Both the position numbers and the translations under genes were made by a program. Positions 37,464-46,182 of a DNA stretch of 64,000 bases are shown here, piece by piece (positions within the stretch are counted from its first letter, which is position 1; each line of letters starts with the position of its first letter). The notes under the pieces are model-generated. The model saw nothing but the letters and a program-made list of their open reading frames with translations. It was not told the origin of the DNA and did no database searches. The DNA comes from Paraburkholderia sabiae (GTDB lineage: Bacteria; Pseudomonadota; Gammaproteobacteria; Burkholderiales; Burkholderiaceae): positions 4,526,001 through 4,590,000 of the forward strand of contig NZ_CP125295.1 of the NCBI RefSeq assembly GCF_030412785.1. Reading direction: 5' to 3'.

Positions 37464-39107
37464 TCAGGCCAACGCGAGCTGCACGACCTTCACGATCACC
37501 AGCGCTACCGCCACCACCAGATAGCCGCGCAACGCGCTCATCCAGATGCGCCGCGGCAGCGTCATCGCGGGCCTCGGCAGCGTGTCGAGCGGCGGCGTGC
37601 GCCACGTCATGCGTTCGGCCTTGCTGATGACGGGCATGCTGTCCGCAACCGACGCGCCGCGCAGACGCCGCAGCGCAGTCGCAGCGACGAACGCGACCAC
37701 GGCGAGCAGCGTGCCGCCCGCGAGAATCTCGATGATCGCGTGACCGCTGATGTCGGGATAGACGACGGACGCCGTCAGCACCACGGACAGCAGCACCAGC
37801 GCCCACACCACAGCGCCCGTGAACAGGTTCAGCCCTTTCGAGTTGACCCACGGCCCGAGCACTTCGCGATCGTTGCACAGCAGAAGCAGGAACACGGTCG
37901 CGCTCGGCAGCAGCACGCCCGCGAGCGTCTGCACGGCTTCCGTCAGCAGGCCGAGCGGGCTGCCGGGAATCAGCACGAGTCCGGCAGCCGCCGCGACGAT
38001 CCCGAAGTACACCAGATAAAAGCCCTTTGCATCGGCGACACCGCGATGCAGCGAATGACGGATCTTGAACACGTCGCCGATTGCATAGGCCGTCGACAGC
38101 GACACGGCCGCCGCGCCGATGATGCATGCGTCGATCAGCGCAATCGCGAACAGCACGGCAGGCGTGCGGCCCGCATACTTTTCGAGGCCGGCGATTACGC
38201 CGCCTGCATCGCTGAACTGGCCGAACTCCGGCTTGCCGCCGAACAGCGCCGCGCTGAACGAGATCATCGCGATCGCGCCGATCAGCACGAACACGATACC
38301 GATCCACAAATCAGCCTTTTCGTACTTCATGAAGCGCGGCGTGATGCGCTTGTCGATTACGTAGCTCTGCTGGAAGAACAGCTGCCACGGCGCGACGGTC
38401 GTACCGACGATGCCGATCACGAGCAGCATCACGTCCGACAGCTTCGCGTGCGCGGGCCATGCGGGCATGAACAGATGCTGCGTCATCTGCGCGACAGGCG
38501 GGTGGATCGTCACGAGCACGGGCACGAGCAGAAGGCTCAGCAGACACAGCACGATTGCAAAGCGCTCGAAGCGTTTGAAGTCGCCGGTACTGACGGCTGC
38601 CATCGTCAACGCGGCCGCAATGCACACGCCCGCCACTTTCGATACCCCGAAGAAGTCGAGCACGAACGTAATGCCAATGAACTCGGTGACGATGGTCAAT
38701 GCGTTGAGTATGAACAGATCGACGACGCTGAACGCACCCCAGAACTTGCCGAAGCGTTCGAAGATCAGACGCGCGTGTCCGACGCCCGTCACGGCGCCGA
38801 GACGCAGCACCATTTCCTGATTCACGTACAGCACGGGCACGAGCAGCAGCAGCGTCCACAGAAGCGTGGTGCCGTAGTTCTGTCCCGCTTGCGTATAGGT
38901 GCCGAAAGCGCCCGCATCGTTGTCGCCGACCATCACGATGAGGCCGGGTCCGACGATCGCGAGCAGCGTGCGCAGGCGCGCGCCCCAGCTGTTGCGCGGA
39001 GCCGTGTCGTGATGCGCGATCGTGCCGAGCGCGCCGCGAATATCGCCGACATGCGCGTCGTCGAGGACGGCGGAGCGCGTCGGCAGTGCTTGTGGTGGCG
39101 TGGCCAT
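37464..39107 (-). CDS. NRAMP family metal transporter with atypical metal-site motifs
   Basis: A 547-residue inner-membrane protein of the NRAMP fold, with about 11 hydrophobic segments and a soluble N-terminal stretch of 40 residues. TM1, normally DPGN, reads GDNDAGAFGTYTQAG; TM6, normally with MPH, reads IGTTVAPWQLFFQQSYVID, so the soft-metal methionine is replaced. This pattern fits NRAMP-related Mg/Mn-type carriers rather than classical MntH. A 54-residue ORF and a structured leader lie directly upstream. The C-terminal 70 residues are hydrophilic, then one last segment. Cation preference is inferred only. Confidence 0.82.
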   Translation of the reverse strand: MATPPQALPTRSAVLDDAHVGDIRGALGTIAHHDTAPRNSWGARLRTLLAIVGPGLIVMVGDNDAGAFGTYTQAGQNYGTTLLWTLLLLVPVLYVNQEMVLRLGAVTGVGHARLIFERFGKFWGAFSVVDLFILNALTIVTEFIGITFVLDFFGVSKVAGVCIAAALTMAAVSTGDFKRFERFAIVLCLLSLLLVPVLVTIHPPVAQMTQHLFMPAWPAHAKLSDVMLLVIGIVGTTVAPWQLFFQQSYVIDKRITPRFMKYEKADLWIGIVFVLIGAIAMISFSAALFGGKPEFGQFSDAGGVIAGLEKYAGRTPAVLFAIALIDACIIGAAAVSLSTAYAIGDVFKIRHSLHRGVADAKGFYLVYFGIVAAAAGLVLIPGSPLGLLTEAVQTLAGVLLPSATVFLLLLCNDREVLGPWVNSKGLNLFTGAVVWALVLLSVVLTASVVYPDISGHAIIEILAGGTLLAVVAFVAATALRRLRGASVADSMPVISKAERMTWRTPPLDTLPRPAMTLPRRIWMSALRGYLVVAVALVIVKVVQLALA

Positions 39108-39148
39108 TGTTGTTCTCCCTTGAACGGATATTGGTCGAATGATTTCCG

Positions 39149-39313
39149 TTATGCCGCGCTGCGCTTTCCGAGCAGGGCGGCGGCGATGCTGTACAGCTTG
39201 TGTGCGAGCGTCGCGGATACGTCGCGTCGTTCATGTTTCAGCGAAAGAAGCGCGTCATAGTGCGCGCGTGCTTCGCGGGTTTGAGGCAGGGTCGAAAGAA
39301 GCAGGAAGTGCAT
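39149..39313 (-). CDS. 54-residue ORF ahead of the NRAMP gene
   Basis: Starts at ATG 39313 (MHFLLLSTLPQTREARAHYD) with GGAGA six bases upstream, and ends 41 bp before the transporter start. It is basic and helical: SLKHERRDVSATLAHKLYS then AAALLGKRSAA. A stem-loop (GCACGAA-CC-TTCGTGC) sits immediately before its ribosome site. It could be a small regulator of the transporter, like MntS or MgtS in concept but not in sequence, or a leader ORF. No homologue is recognised. Confidence 0.6.
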   Translation of the reverse strand: MHFLLLSTLPQTREARAHYDALLSLKHERRDVSATLAHKLYSIAAALLGKRSAA

Positions 39314-40144
39314 ATCGGTTCTCCGGCACGAAGGTTCGTGCATGCGAGGCGGCAAGCGCCGGAGAATCGATGGAATCGAGTAGCCGTGGGCTTGCGTGCC
39401 TCAGTTCGTTAAAGGCAAGTCGGTGTTCAAGGGATGACTGTCACTGTCGGGCATGGCGGCTCCCGGTTAATGGATAAAACGCATCGCGGTTTGCAATACG
39501 CACGTCGATGAACGCGCGGCCACGGACGGTTCGAACTTTCGCAACGGCAAGCGACGGCATGAGCGCATGCATCCGGTTCGAACGCCATCGAACGCGCGCT
39601 GCATACGCATCTCGATACAAACACGAGACACACGATGCAACGGCGCACACGTACGCCAACGCAGGCACGTGAAGACGAAACCGCAATAGCGGCTGCGATC
39701 ACGCGCGAACGCGTTGCGCACCAATGGCGCTAAACAGGATGCACGAGGATTGAAACTGCGACGCGCACCGTCTACCTGCTGGCAAGACGGCGGCTAATGA
39801 GGAAGGCGCGGACGTCTTGCCGGTCAGGCGGCGAAACTGTTCGAAAACGTACTACTGCAACTGTCCAAGGCAACGCCCCTCGTATTTCAAGATAAGAGAA
39901 TTTTATGCCCGCGCACGAAGTCAAGTCAATGCACTTTCTTAAGCAGAACCGAAATATGCGGGGCATCGCACATCCGCTGTCGCGCGATGTTCACACTGGC
40001 TCGCTGCGCTTTTCTACAGGCTCTTTCTATACTGGATTGAGCCGCGAGACCGGGTCGCGCGTCGTTCATACGTCCGACCATTCATCCGGCTTTCAGATCG
40101 CCCGCTAGAAGCCAACGACCACATGGCGATCATTGGAGGGAGAC
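39314..40144. other. long intergenic region between NRAMP and kup units
   Basis: About 830 bp. Next to the 54-residue ORF there is a GCACGAA/TTCGTGC hairpin at 39318-39333 and several G/C-rich imperfect repeats, perhaps a metal-responsive leader. From 39440 to 39720 there are overlapping open frames on the minus strand with no ribosome sites and Cys/Arg-rich translation, not believable as genes. The 39880-39960 part is AT-rich and probably contains the kup promoter. I could not match a known riboswitch. Confidence 0.45.
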
Positions 40145-42067
40145 ATGAGCCTGTCAGCCACGCATGCCGGCGCGGAGTCCATTGGCGCGCCCGCGCCGCA
40201 CAAGCCGGCGCTCCGTTCGCTGGCGCTTGCTGCATTGGGCGTCGTCTATGGCGATATCGGCACGAGTCCGCTGTACACATTGCAGACCGTGTTCGCGCCG
40301 TCGAGCGGATTGCCGCTCACACCGCTGAACGTGATCGGCATCGTCTCGCTGATCTTCTGGTCGCTCACCATCGTCGTGTCGCTCAAGTATGTGGCGCTGA
40401 TCCTGCGCGCGAACAATCACGGCGAGGGCGGCATCATGGCGCTGCTCGCGCTGGCGTCGTCGTCGGTGGCGAACCGGCCGCGACTGCGGCATACGCTGCT
40501 GGTCGTCGGCGTGATGGGCGCGTCGCTGTTTTACGGCGACAGCATCATCACGCCCGCGATCTCCGTGCTCAGTGCCGTCGAAGGTCTCGAAGTCGCCGCA
40601 CCGTTTCTGAAGACCTGCGTGATACCCGTCACGCTGATCGCGCTCGTCACGCTGTTCGTGATGCAGAAGCATGGAACCTCGGGTATCGGCGCCGTGTTCG
40701 GGCCCGTGATGGTCGTGTGGTTCGTCGTGCTCGCCGTGGTCGGCGTGACCAATGTCGTCGCCGCGCCCGCGATTCTCGCCGCGCTCGATCCGCTCGCCGG
40801 TCTCGCGTTCTGTCTGCGTCACGAGTGGCTCGCGTTCATCGCGCTGGGCGCCGTCGTGCTGTCGCTGACGGGCGCCGAGGCGCTCTACGCCGACATGGGC
40901 CACTTCGGCGCGCGGCCGATCCGTCTCACGTGGTTCGGTCTCGTGTTTCCCGCGCTGGCGCTGAACTATCTCGGTCAGGGCGCGCTGCTGATTTCGAAGC
41001 CCGCCGCCGTGCAGAACCCGTTCTACCTGCTCTTTCCGCAATGGGCGTTGTATCCGATGATCGTGCTCGCGACGGTCGCCACCGTGATCGCATCGCAAGC
41101 GGTGATCTCCGGCACTTACTCGATGACCAAGCAGGCGATGCAACTCGGTTTCCTGCCGCGCATGAACGTCGTCTACACGTCGGAGAAAGAGATCGGCCAG
41201 ATCTATGTGCCCGGCATCAACTGGACGCTGCTTGCCGCCGTGGTCGCGGCCGTGCTCGGCTTCGGCTCGTCGACGGCGCTCGGTTCCGCGTACGGCATCG
41301 CGGTGACGGGCACGATGCTGATCACGACGCTGCTGACCTTCTTCGTCGTGCGCTACGCATGGCATTACAACTGGGCGCTGTGCGTATTCGCGACCGCGTT
41401 CTTCTTCGTGATCGACGCGACGTTCTTCGCGGCGAATCTGCTGAAGATCGTCGAAGGCGGCTGGTTCCCGCTGCTGATCGGCTTCGTGATGTTCACGATC
41501 ATGGCGACATGGGGGCGCGGCTGGGAAATCATGCTTGCCGAGGCGCGTGCGCGCGCGGGCACGATGCCGCTGAAGACCTATCTGCAGAAGCTCGTCGCGC
41601 GCGAACCGGTGCGCGTCGGCGGCACGGCGATCTTTCTGACGCCGAATCCCGACAGCGTGCCGCATGCGCTCGTCAACAACCTCATCCACAACCACGTGCT
41701 GCACAAACGCGTGGTGTTCCTCACCGTGAACAACGACGAGATACCGTGGGTCGCCGAGAGCGAACGCGTCAGTCTGACGACGGTATGCGAAGGCTGCTAT
41801 CAGCTCACGATCCGCTATGGATTCAAGGACGAAGTCGACTTGCCGAAAGCGCTTGCGACGGCGAAATCGCTCGGTCTCGATGTCGAACCGGACGAGGCGT
41901 CGTACTTCCTCAGCCGCGCGACCGTCGTACCGACGCCCGGCGCGGGCATGGCGATGTGGCGCGAGCGGCTCTTCGCGGTGATGCTGCACAATGTCGGCAA
42001 TGTGGCCGCCTATTTCAAGCTGCCCGCAAACCGCGTGATCGAAGTCGGCGCGCGCGTGGAGATCTGA
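40145..42067 (+). CDS. kup: KUP family potassium transporter
   Basis: A 640-residue potassium:proton symporter of the inner membrane. Start ATG 40145 after GGAGG. The KUP signature [20 protein letters not shown] is near residue 30-50, then [34 protein letters not shown] and about 12 membrane segments, ending in a 140-residue cytoplasmic domain ([20 protein letters not shown]). Two bases separate its stop from the nitrile hydratase alpha gene, so it heads that operon, which is unusual for kup. Confidence 0.93.
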   Translation: MSLSATHAGAESIGAPAPHKPALRSLALAALGVVYGDIGTSPLYTLQTVFAPSSGLPLTPLNVIGIVSLIFWSLTIVVSLKYVALILRANNHGEGGIMALLALASSSVANRPRLRHTLLVVGVMGASLFYGDSIITPAISVLSAVEGLEVAAPFLKTCVIPVTLIALVTLFVMQKHGTSGIGAVFGPVMVVWFVVLAVVGVTNVVAAPAILAALDPLAGLAFCLRHEWLAFIALGAVVLSLTGAEALYADMGHFGARPIRLTWFGLVFPALALNYLGQGALLISKPAAVQNPFYLLFPQWALYPMIVLATVATVIASQAVISGTYSMTKQAMQLGFLPRMNVVYTSEKEIGQIYVPGINWTLLAAVVAAVLGFGSSTALGSAYGIAVTGTMLITTLLTFFVVRYAWHYNWALCVFATAFFFVIDATFFAANLLKIVEGGWFPLLIGFVMFTIMATWGRGWEIMLAEARARAGTMPLKTYLQKLVAREPVRVGGTAIFLTPNPDSVPHALVNNLIHNHVLHKRVVFLTVNNDEIPWVAESERVSLTTVCEGCYQLTIRYGFKDEVDLPKALATAKSLGLDVEPDEASYFLSRATVVPTPGAGMAMWRERLFAVMLHNVGNVAAYFKLPANRVIEVGARVEI

Positions 42068-42069
42068 CG

Positions 42070-42735
42070 ATGACGCATGATGCATCTCACGAACACAAAC
42101 ATTCGCACGATCACGAAGGCAGCGAACTGCCCGAGATGGACCTGCGCGTGCGCGCGCTGGAATCGCTGCTGATCGAAAAGGGTTATGTCGATCCGAAGGC
42201 TCTCGATGCGCTGATCGACACTTACGAGCACAAGGTCGGTCCGCGCAATGGCGCGCGCGTGGTCGCGAAGGCATGGTGCGATCCGGAGTTTCGCCGCTCG
42301 CTGCTCGACGATGCGACGGCGGCGATTGCGTCGCTCGGTTTCACGGGGCGGCAGGGCGAGCATATGGTCGCGCTGGAGAATACGAAGGACGTGCACAACA
42401 TGGTCGTGTGCACGCTGTGTTCGTGCTATCCGTGGCCTGTGCTGGGCTTGCCGCCCATCTGGTACAAATCGGCGCCGTACCGCTCGCGCGCCGTGATCGA
42501 TCCGCGCGGTGTGCTCGGTGAATTCGGCGTGACGCTTCCTGACGATACCGGGATCCGCGTCTGGGATTCGACGGCGGAAGTGCGCTATCTCGTGCTGCCG
42601 ATGCGTCCGCCCGGCACGGACACGTTGAGCGAAGACGAACTCGCCGATCTCGTGACGCGCGATTCGATGATCGGCACGGGCCTCGCGCTCGCACCTCACG
42701 CGGCGAAGCAATCGGCAACGGGAGGCCAGCCATGA
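42070..42735 (+). CDS. nthA: nitrile hydratase alpha subunit, cobalt type
   Basis: A 221-residue alpha subunit of a nitrile hydratase, converting nitriles to amides. The metal site VCTLCSC has Cys114, Cys117 and Cys119; the Thr marks the cobalt type (Fe-type has Ser). The two latter cysteines are normally oxidised to sulfinic and sulfenic acid. The N-terminus is His-rich ([10 protein letters not shown]), perhaps a metal relay. [20 protein letters not shown] follows as in the family. It begins 2 bp after kup and overlaps the beta gene by ATGA. Confidence 0.93.
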   Translation: MTHDASHEHKHSHDHEGSELPEMDLRVRALESLLIEKGYVDPKALDALIDTYEHKVGPRNGARVVAKAWCDPEFRRSLLDDATAAIASLGFTGRQGEHMVALENTKDVHNMVVCTLCSCYPWPVLGLPPIWYKSAPYRSRAVIDPRGVLGEFGVTLPDDTGIRVWDSTAEVRYLVLPMRPPGTDTLSEDELADLVTRDSMIGTGLALAPHAAKQSATGGQP

Positions 42736-43397
42736 ACGGCGCGCAAGACCTGGGCGGCATGCAATCGTTCGGTCCCGTCGTGCCCGAAGCCGACGAGCCG
42801 TATTTCCACGCGGACTGGGAGCGCCACGCGCTCGCGTTGACGATCGCGATGGGCTCGACGGGCACGTGGAACATCGACATGTCGCGCGCCGCGCGCGAGA
42901 GCTTGCCGCCCGCGCAGTATCTGTCGAGCAGCTACTACGAGATCTGGTTCGCCGGGCTGCGCAAGCTGCTGATCGAAACGGGGCTCGCGACGGCCGATGA
43001 AATCGACAGCGGTGTGTCGCAGCAGGCGGGTGTGCCGCTGGCGCGCGTGCTGGCCGCCGACCAGGTGAACCCGATGCTGTTTCGCGGCAGTCCAGCGTCG
43101 CGTCCGGCGCCGCATCCGGCGCGCTTTGCCGTCGGCGATGCCGTGCGCACGCTGACGCTCAATCCGCCGACGCACACGCGACTGCCGCGCTATTGCCGGG
43201 GCAAGCGCGGCGAGATCGTCGCCGTGCATGGCGCGCATGTCTTTCCCGATTCGAACGCGCTCCGACGCGGCGAAGATCCGCAATGGCTGTACACGGTGCG
43301 CTTCGACGCCGTCGAGTTGTGGGGCAGGGACACGACGGCGTCGTCGGTGTGCGCCGACTGCTGGGAGCCGTATCTCGAAGCGGACGGCACGGCATGA
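42732..43397 (+). CDS. nthB: nitrile hydratase beta subunit
   Basis: A 221-residue beta subunit that completes the alpha-beta heterodimer. Start [20 protein letters not shown] is the standard N-terminus, and the SH3-like C-terminal half has [40 protein letters not shown] and [15 protein letters not shown]. It lies between alpha and the accessory gene with 4-bp overlaps on each side, so a fixed stoichiometry is likely. Confidence 0.93.
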   Translation: MNGAQDLGGMQSFGPVVPEADEPYFHADWERHALALTIAMGSTGTWNIDMSRAARESLPPAQYLSSSYYEIWFAGLRKLLIETGLATADEIDSGVSQQAGVPLARVLAADQVNPMLFRGSPASRPAPHPARFAVGDAVRTLTLNPPTHTRLPRYCRGKRGEIVAVHGAHVFPDSNALRRGEDPQWLYTVRFDAVELWGRDTTASSVCADCWEPYLEADGTA

Positions 43398-43771
43398 GCG
43401 CGCAGACTTTTGCTTCGAAGGAATCGCGCGAGTTGCTCGATGCGCTGCCTGACTTGCCGCGCGACGGCGCCGGTCCGGTGTTCGCCGCGCCGTGGCAGGC
43501 GGCCGCATTCGCGATGACGCTCGCGCTGCACGAGCGGGGCGTGTTCACGTGGCCGGAATGGGCTGCGACGCTGGCCGACGCGATTCGCGACGCGCAGGCG
43601 CAGGGCGACCCCGATCGCGGCGACACCTACTATGCGCACTGGCTGACGGCGCTCGAACGGATCGCGACGGCCAAAGGCTGCGTGACGCGCGACGGCCTGA
43701 ACGAGCGCCGGGACGCGTGGGACGCAGCGGCGCGCCGCACGCCGCATGGTCAGCCGATCGAACTGGATTGA
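43394..43771 (+). CDS. nitrile hydratase accessory protein (activator)
   Basis: A 125-residue activator that binds the alpha subunit and supplies cobalt to it. I start at ATG 43394, overlapping the beta stop (ATGA). It resembles the beta-subunit N-terminal domain, as expected for this family: LPRDGAGPVFAAPWQAAAFA, LHERGVFTWPEWAATLADAI, DTYYAHWLTALE. With kup it makes a four-gene unit kup-nthA-nthB-activator; no amidase follows, although the usual pathway continues from amide to acid. Confidence 0.88.
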   Translation: MSAQTFASKESRELLDALPDLPRDGAGPVFAAPWQAAAFAMTLALHERGVFTWPEWAATLADAIRDAQAQGDPDRGDTYYAHWLTALERIATAKGCVTRDGLNERRDAWDAAARRTPHGQPIELD

Positions 43772-43806
43772 AGGCTGCGCGTCGTCACCGAACCGTCATT
43801 GCGTGA

Positions 43807-43953
43807 TCATTGCGTGACGGGGTCCTTGTCGGGCGGACCTTCGGGGCGCTGCGGCTCGTCGTTGTGATGTCCCGGCGACGGCGGCGTGAGCGGATCGCCC
43901 TCGGGGTCACGCGTCGGATCGGCGTGCGGGTCGGGAATCGGACTGGTGTGCAT
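43807..43953 (-). CDS. small Pro/Asp-rich protein
   Basis: A 48-residue ORF read as MHTSPIPDPHADPTRDPEGD followed by PLTPPSPGHHNDEPQRPEGP and PDKDPVTQ. A GAGGT box lies six bases upstream of the ATG. It is wholly disordered, acidic and proline-rich, without a membrane segment. Short disordered proteins of this kind recur in Burkholderia genomes as I recall, but no function is known. Convergent with the nitrile hydratase operon. Confidence 0.5.
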   Translation of the reverse strand: MHTSPIPDPHADPTRDPEGDPLTPPSPGHHNDEPQRPEGPPDKDPVTQ

Positions 43954-44108
43954 GGTGTGACCTCGTGGCGATGTGGCCGATGTCAGGGATGTCGGAATCG
44001 GCGGTGGACGCGGTCGCGCTGCTCTGGCGGCGAGATACGAAGCGTCCGCTTTCACTAGCGTAGGCGATGGCCGCGAAGACTGCTGGCGCGATCGTCTGTG
44101 ACAGCCGT

Positions 44109-44825
44109 TCAATGTCTGGATTTGCGGGCCGGCTTCCGGTCGACGGCGAGGCGCCAGTAGCGCTCGGCGGCGAACACGTCGTCGCAGCCATGCGGCCCGA
44201 ACGCGTGCAGCTGGCTTTCATAGGCCGACACGGCTTCGCGCTTGAGCATGACCTGGCGCTCGCGGTCGAGGGCGTGATCGGCGGCCGGGCTCGCGGGTGT
44301 CGCGACGATGCCGCGCCCGGCCAGATCGACGAGCCGCTGCTGCACGACGCCGGGTATCGGCCTATAGATCGCTTCTTCGTACGCGAACCATTCCAGGTGC
44401 GACATGCGCGGCAGGATTTCGCAGCACGCTTCGAACACGCGGCCGTGGTCGTCGTGAAAGAGACCGAGCGGCATCAGCAGCGTGTCGGCCGTCGAACCGT
44501 AGATGGCTTCCTCCAGCGCCGCGGCGAGCTTGCCGATCGACGGTGAATCGCCGTATTGCGCGTCGCGAAACGGCAGCCGCACGGGGATCGCGTCGAGCAC
44601 CGAGAGCGCGTTGTTGTCTTCGATCGTCCGCGCGCGGATCGCTTCGTATGCGCCCGCGAAACCTGCCTTGCCGTCCCAATCGGTCTGCATGTCCTGCTCG
44701 GGCGGCGCGGCGAACACGGTGCAGACAGCGGCATCGGAATGCGCGGCGAGCAGCGCGCCGCAACTGAAGACGGCGTCGTCGAAATGCGGCGATACGATGA
44801 AAAGACGCGGGCTGGTTTCGCTCAT
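44109..44825 (-). CDS. PIG-L family deacetylase (LmbE-like)
   Basis: A 238-residue zinc-dependent N-acetylglucosaminyl deacetylase-like enzyme. I choose ATG 44825 (MSETSPRLFIVSPHFDDAVF), since the PHFDD zinc motif must be close to the start. Other motifs: LPFRDAQYGD and GLFHDDHGRVF with the third ligand. Length fits the family. Substrate could be a sugar amide or glycan precursor; the next gene does not say. Confidence 0.87.
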   Translation of the reverse strand: MSETSPRLFIVSPHFDDAVFSCGALLAAHSDAAVCTVFAAPPEQDMQTDWDGKAGFAGAYEAIRARTIEDNNALSVLDAIPVRLPFRDAQYGDSPSIGKLAAALEEAIYGSTADTLLMPLGLFHDDHGRVFEACCEILPRMSHLEWFAYEEAIYRPIPGVVQQRLVDLAGRGIVATPASPAADHALDRERQVMLKREAVSAYESQLHAFGPHGCDDVFAAERYWRLAVDRKPARKSRH

Positions 44826-45106
44826 GAGATCCTGGGCTGAATGCGGGATGAGTCGTCCGGCGACAGGCTGCATTGGCTGCGCGGCGAGAATGTGACGCGC
44901 TGCACCGTGGACAGCTTAGACCAATGAGGCGAAGCGTGCTCGATGGTTTTGCCGCGCTGCAGCAGCGCGCAAATGGCGTGCCCGAACGCACTGAAACGCG
45001 TGGTTTCCCGTGTCGGCTGACCTGTCGAAGCGCGGCGATTCCGGATGTGCACGCGATGCTTCCGATTCAAGCGCGCGGATATTTCAAAAGCGTGAGCGTG
45101 CGACGG

Positions 45107-45694
45107 TTAGACGTTGCGGAGATCGGCGGGCGTATCGACATCGCTGAGCACGCCTTTGTCGTCGACGTCGATGCGCGTGACGTCGTGCGTCGCGAAGAGG
45201 GCGCGAGCGCCGGTGTCGCCGTCGAGCGCGATCAATGCGTCGCGGTGCTCGATGCCGAAGCCGACGGGATGGCCGCGCTGACCCTGATAGTAGGGCGCGA
45301 CGATCGACGCGCCGTTGTCGACTGTGCGCGCGACGGCTTCGATGGTCGATGGCGCGATGCGCGGCATATCGGCGAGCGCGACGATCCAGCCGTCTGAGTC
45401 GTCGCTCGCTTCGATGCCGGCGGCGAGGCTTGCGCCCATGCCGCGTTCGGCGTCGGCGGAGAAGATCACGTGACAGCCGGCGTCGTTGAGCACGCGGGCG
45501 AGCAGTTCGGAGCCGGGGCGCACGATTGCGATTACGTGAGGTACGACGAGAAGCATGCGGTGCGCGGATTCGTGCGCGACGGGCGTGCCGTCGGGGAGGC
45601 GGGCGAGGAGTTTGTTGTGGATGCCTTCCGGGTCGAAGCGCGATCCGTAGCCGGCGGCGAGGAGTATGCCGGTGGCGAGGGAGGCATATGACAT
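45107..45694 (-). CDS. MocA-like molybdenum cofactor cytidylyltransferase
   Basis: A 195-residue nucleotidyltransferase. Nucleotide-binding loop GILLAAGYGSRFDPEG, then the Lys of IHNKLL, catalytic region GWIVALADMPRIAPS and GQRGHPVGFG, which is the MocA/MobA-like family layout. MocA adds CMP to molybdopterin to make the MCD cofactor used by xanthine-oxidase-family enzymes; the PaoABC-like set at 48-52 kb is exactly such an enzyme, and both lie on the minus strand with only repeats and an IS between. Confidence 0.85.
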   Translation of the reverse strand: MSYASLATGILLAAGYGSRFDPEGIHNKLLARLPDGTPVAHESAHRMLLVVPHVIAIVRPGSELLARVLNDAGCHVIFSADAERGMGASLAAGIEASDDSDGWIVALADMPRIAPSTIEAVARTVDNGASIVAPYYQGQRGHPVGFGIEHRDALIALDGDTGARALFATHDVTRIDVDDKGVLSDVDTPADLRNV

Positions 45695-45762
45695 TGGCTG
45701 TCACCAGAAGGAGGGGGTGTTTCATTGTGCGGTGCAACTGGGCTTGGGTGCAAGCTGTTTGC

Positions 45763-46060
45763 TTTTTTTGTCTGCGACGCAGTCGCCATGCCTTGTTTTT
45801 GATTTTTTGGGTTTTTGGTTTTGGTTTTTGGCTGGCATCCGCGAATTCGTATCGGTGCTTCATGCGTCGCCCCTGTGCGGGGCGGCACCTACTTTTCTTT
45901 GCAGCGGCAAAGAAAAGTAGGCAAAAGAAAGCCGCTTCAAACCTCCGGTGCCTGTCAGGTTCGCGCTGCGCCATGTCGCAGTCGAGCTGTCGCGCAGCGA
46001 CGCAAACACTCCGTAGAAAGCCCGCGGTCAAGCGCGCGCGGCGCGAAAGATGACATCCAC
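45763..46060 (+). repeat. palindromic intergenic repeat, copy 1
   Basis: First of five copies of a roughly 300-bp element. Order of parts: T-rich run with a poly-G/T tract, TGGCATCCGCGAATTCGTAT, a CCCCTGTGCGGGG hairpin, the main palindrome (arms CTACTTTTCTTTGC at 45889-45902 and its reverse complement at 45907-45920, loop AGCG), then a conserved block ending in GCGAAAGATGACATCCAC. Open frames inside are not genes. Confidence 0.85.
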
Positions 46061-46182
46061 TTTTTGTTTTTGATTTTTGGGTTTTGGTTTTGGTTTTGGT
46101 TTTTGGCTGGCATCCGCGAATTCGTATCGGTGCTTCATGCGTTGCCCCTGTGCGGGGCGGCACCTACTTTTCTTTGCAGCGG
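46061..46182 (+). repeat. palindromic repeat, copy 2, left part (split by the IS)
   Basis: Same order as copy 1, directly abutting it. The left palindrome arm CTACTTTTCTTTGC is at 46164-46177. The copy is interrupted after CAGCGG at 46182 by the IS481-type element and resumes at 47460. Confidence 0.88.

Noticed and set aside
39314..39480. Possible yybP-ykoY or M-box riboswitch upstream of the NRAMP gene
   Set aside because: The leader has hairpins, but I could not line up the conserved core of either class, so only a structured leader is claimed.
39427..39724. Three overlapping minus-strand ORFs with Cys/Arg-rich products
   Set aside because: Composition is that of random GC-rich sequence, no ribosome sites are seen and the three frames exclude one another.
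40123..42735. 870-codon open frame that appears to fuse kup sequence to nitrile hydratase
   Set aside because: Its first 650 codons are an out-of-frame reading of kup; only the part from 42070 is real, as nitrile hydratase alpha.
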